Of a stretch of DNA of 64,000 nucleotides, positions 62,737-64,000 are shown one piece after another. Position 1 is the stretch's first letter. The number at the start of each line of letters is the position of its first letter. Position numbers and translations under genes: made by a program. The notes beneath the pieces were generated by a model, which was not told the origin of the DNA, searched no databases, and saw only the letters and a list, made by a program, of their open reading frames with translations. Source of the DNA: Kitasatospora paranensis (GTDB taxonomy: Bacteria; Actinomycetota; Actinomycetes; Streptomycetales; Streptomycetaceae); contig NZ_BAABKV010000001.1 of assembly GCF_039544005.1 (NCBI RefSeq), positions 5,952,001-6,016,000 of the forward strand, given 5' to 3'.

Positions 62737-62804
62737 GGTCCTCCCACGGTACCGGGAGGGCCCGGCGGGCCGATCAATCAAAAGGTTGAATCCTGGGCCC
62801 TCCC

Positions 62805-62824
62805 TTCGATTCCCGGGGATCGAA
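62805..62824. promoter_or_regulatory. 20-bp palindrome, candidate operator of the two-component system
   Basis: TTCGATTCCCGGGGATCGAA is palindromic at 18 of 20 positions and lies between the divergent kinase and ABC exporter genes, where a NarL-type regulator would bind as a dimer. Confidence 0.5.
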
Positions 62825-62920
62825 CCGCGGCGTGATGTGCATCCGAAAGCCGATCGCCAGAGTTGATCCCGGGACCGCCGGGCCGCCGACGGACCGCCGA
62901 GCAAGAGGGAGCGCACCGCT

Positions 62921-63996
62921 GTGTTCGTCGCCTGGAGAGACCTGAGGTTCGCCAAGGGGAGGTTCGCCCTGATGGGGACGGTGGTCGCGTTGATCACCGT
63001 GCTGGTCGGCCTGCTGTCCGGCCTGACCGCCGGCCTGGCCCGGGGAACACCTCCGCCGTCACCGGCCTGCCCGCCGACCACGTGGTGTTCGCCGCACCGT
63101 CGGACGGGCAGAAGCTCTCCTTCGGCGACTCCACGCTGCCCGAGAGCGCGTGGCGTCAGTGGGCCGGGGTGCCCGGGGTCACCACCGCCGACCCGCTCGG
63201 CATCAGCACCGGCCGGGCCGGCGCCGGCGACCGGACGGCCGCCGTCTCCGCCTTCGGCGTCACCCCGGGCTCCGCCCTCGCCCCGGCCCCCGTCCGCGAC
63301 GGCGGCGCGGTGCTGTCGGCCGCCGCCGCCGACGCCCTCGCGGCCGGCCCCGGCGACCGGATCACCCTGGCCGGGCAGCAGGTGGCGGTCACCGCCGTCG
63401 CCGGGGACGCCGCCTTCAACCACACCCCGGTGGTGTGGACGAGCCTCGCCGACTGGCAGCGGATGGCCCCGGCCACCGGCCGGCCGGGCGTGCGGGCCAC
63501 CGTGATCGCGCTGACCACCCGCCCCGGGGCGGACCTGCGGGCCGCCGACGCCCGGCTCGGCACCCGGACGGTGACCCGGGCGGACGCGCTCGACGCGATC
63601 GGCGCCTACACCTCCGAGAACGGCTCGCTGCAGCTGATGCGCGGCTTCCTGTTCGCCATCTCCGCCCTGGTGGTCGGCGCCTTCTTCACCGTCTGGACGA
63701 TCCAGCGCAGCGGGGACGTCGCCGTGCTCAAGGCCCTCGGCGCGTCCACCCGCTACCTGCTCAAGGACGCCCTCGGCCAAGCGGTGGTGCTGCTGGTGCT
63801 GGGCACCGCGGCCGGCACCGCGGTCGCCGCCGGGGTCGGCGCGCTGGCCCTGGGCACGGTGCCGTTCGTGCTGGACGCCTCCACCGTCCTCGGGCCCGCC
63901 CTCGTGATGATCGCCCTGGGCGCCGCCGGGGCCGCCCTGTCCGTCCGCCGGATCACCTCCGTCGACCCGCTGACCGCCCTGGGGAGCGCCCGATGA
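62921..63996 (+). pseudogene. FtsX/MacB-type ABC transporter permease, one frameshift
   Basis: With one G restored this is a 358-residue permease. The N-terminal helix (MFVAWRDLRFAKGRFALMGTVVALITVLVGLLSGLTAGLARG) leads to a large extracytoplasmic domain. Three helices follow the SLQLMRGFLFAISALVVGAFFTVWTIQRSGDVAVLKALGASTRYLLKD loop, a typical FtsX-domain segment. The break is at a four-G run (63042-63045); a fifth G gives ARGNTSAVTGLPADHVVFAA. The start is GTG 62921. The next gene, presumably the ATPase, begins in an ATGA overlap. The pair is divergent from the sensor kinase, a common layout for systems that export membrane-active compounds. Confidence 0.83.
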
Positions 63997-64000
63997 GCCT
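63993..64000 (+). CDS. Start of the next gene (probably the ABC ATPase), cut by the window end
   Basis: ATG AGC CT begins at 63993, overlapping the permease stop as ATGA. Only two codons are visible. The ATPase assignment is by operon logic alone. Confidence 0.45.

Noticed and set aside
62795..62850. T-loop-like TTCGATC with CCGCGG on the minus strand, suggesting a tRNA
   Set aside because: No acceptor, D or anticodon arms can be built around it; the bases belong to the 20-bp palindrome.

Overview
The window is high-GC actinobacterial chromosome, very probably from the Streptomycetaceae (Streptomyces or Kitasatospora). The evidence is an SsgA-like sporulation protein, frequent GTG starts, GTGA/ATGA start-stop overlaps, and the order secG - rbp - pgl/opcA/zwf/tal/tkt - ctaB - ctaA - ABC transporter - suf operon, which resembles the Streptomyces core chromosome. 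No tRNA, rRNA, CRISPR array, integrase or insertion sequence was found.

Layout. (1) 1-15.4 kb, core metabolism: the end of secG, an RbpA-family RNA polymerase-binding protein, an ECF sigma factor with a C-terminal extension, the oxidative and non-oxidative pentose phosphate genes (tkt, tal, zwf, opcA, pgl), and haem O/A synthesis (ctaB, ctaA), with an MFS transporter, a carotenoid-desaturase-like flavoprotein and a DUF2461 protein between them. (2) 15.4-21.1 kb, envelope polysaccharide block: a membrane acyltransferase, a deacetylase-glycosyltransferase fusion (matAB-like, PNAG type), a Ser/Pro-rich membrane protein and a divergent GH26-like lipoprotein. (3) 21.2-29.9 kb: an ABC-2 exporter, then sufR-sufB-sufD-Rieske-sufC-sufS-sufU-sufT behind an iron-box-like palindrome and a SufR-type operator. 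(4) 30-37.5 kb: DUF4389 protein, MFS transporter, conserved hypotheticals, VOC protein, and a PhoX-like phosphatase preceded by a PHO-box-like array. (5) 37.6-44 kb: proline catabolism (PucR-type regulator, P5C dehydrogenase, proline dehydrogenase) split by a padR-flavin monooxygenase pair. (6) 44-49 kb: a polymorphic toxin cassette (WXG100-like protein, RHS toxin, candidate immunity protein). (7) 49-64 kb: a double TerD protein, M1 aminopeptidase, cobalt transporter cbtBA under a cobalamin riboswitch, a histidine-phosphatase-like protein without its catalytic histidines, an SsgA-like protein, a GAF regulator, a BlaI-M56 pair with two operators divergent from DedA-PAP2, a two-component system and a divergent FtsX-type ABC exporter.

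A caution for the whole window: at least twelve genes are broken by what looks like a single missing base, nearly all in short C or G runs, and always a deletion. Adding one base (two in the ABC permease, the second MFS transporter and the RHS gene) restores a full-length family member each time. Base-calling error at homopolymers explains this better than gene decay, because core genes (pepN, the suf Rieske protein) are hit as often as accessory ones. These genes are typed as pseudogenes as the sequence stands, but they are probably functional in the organism.
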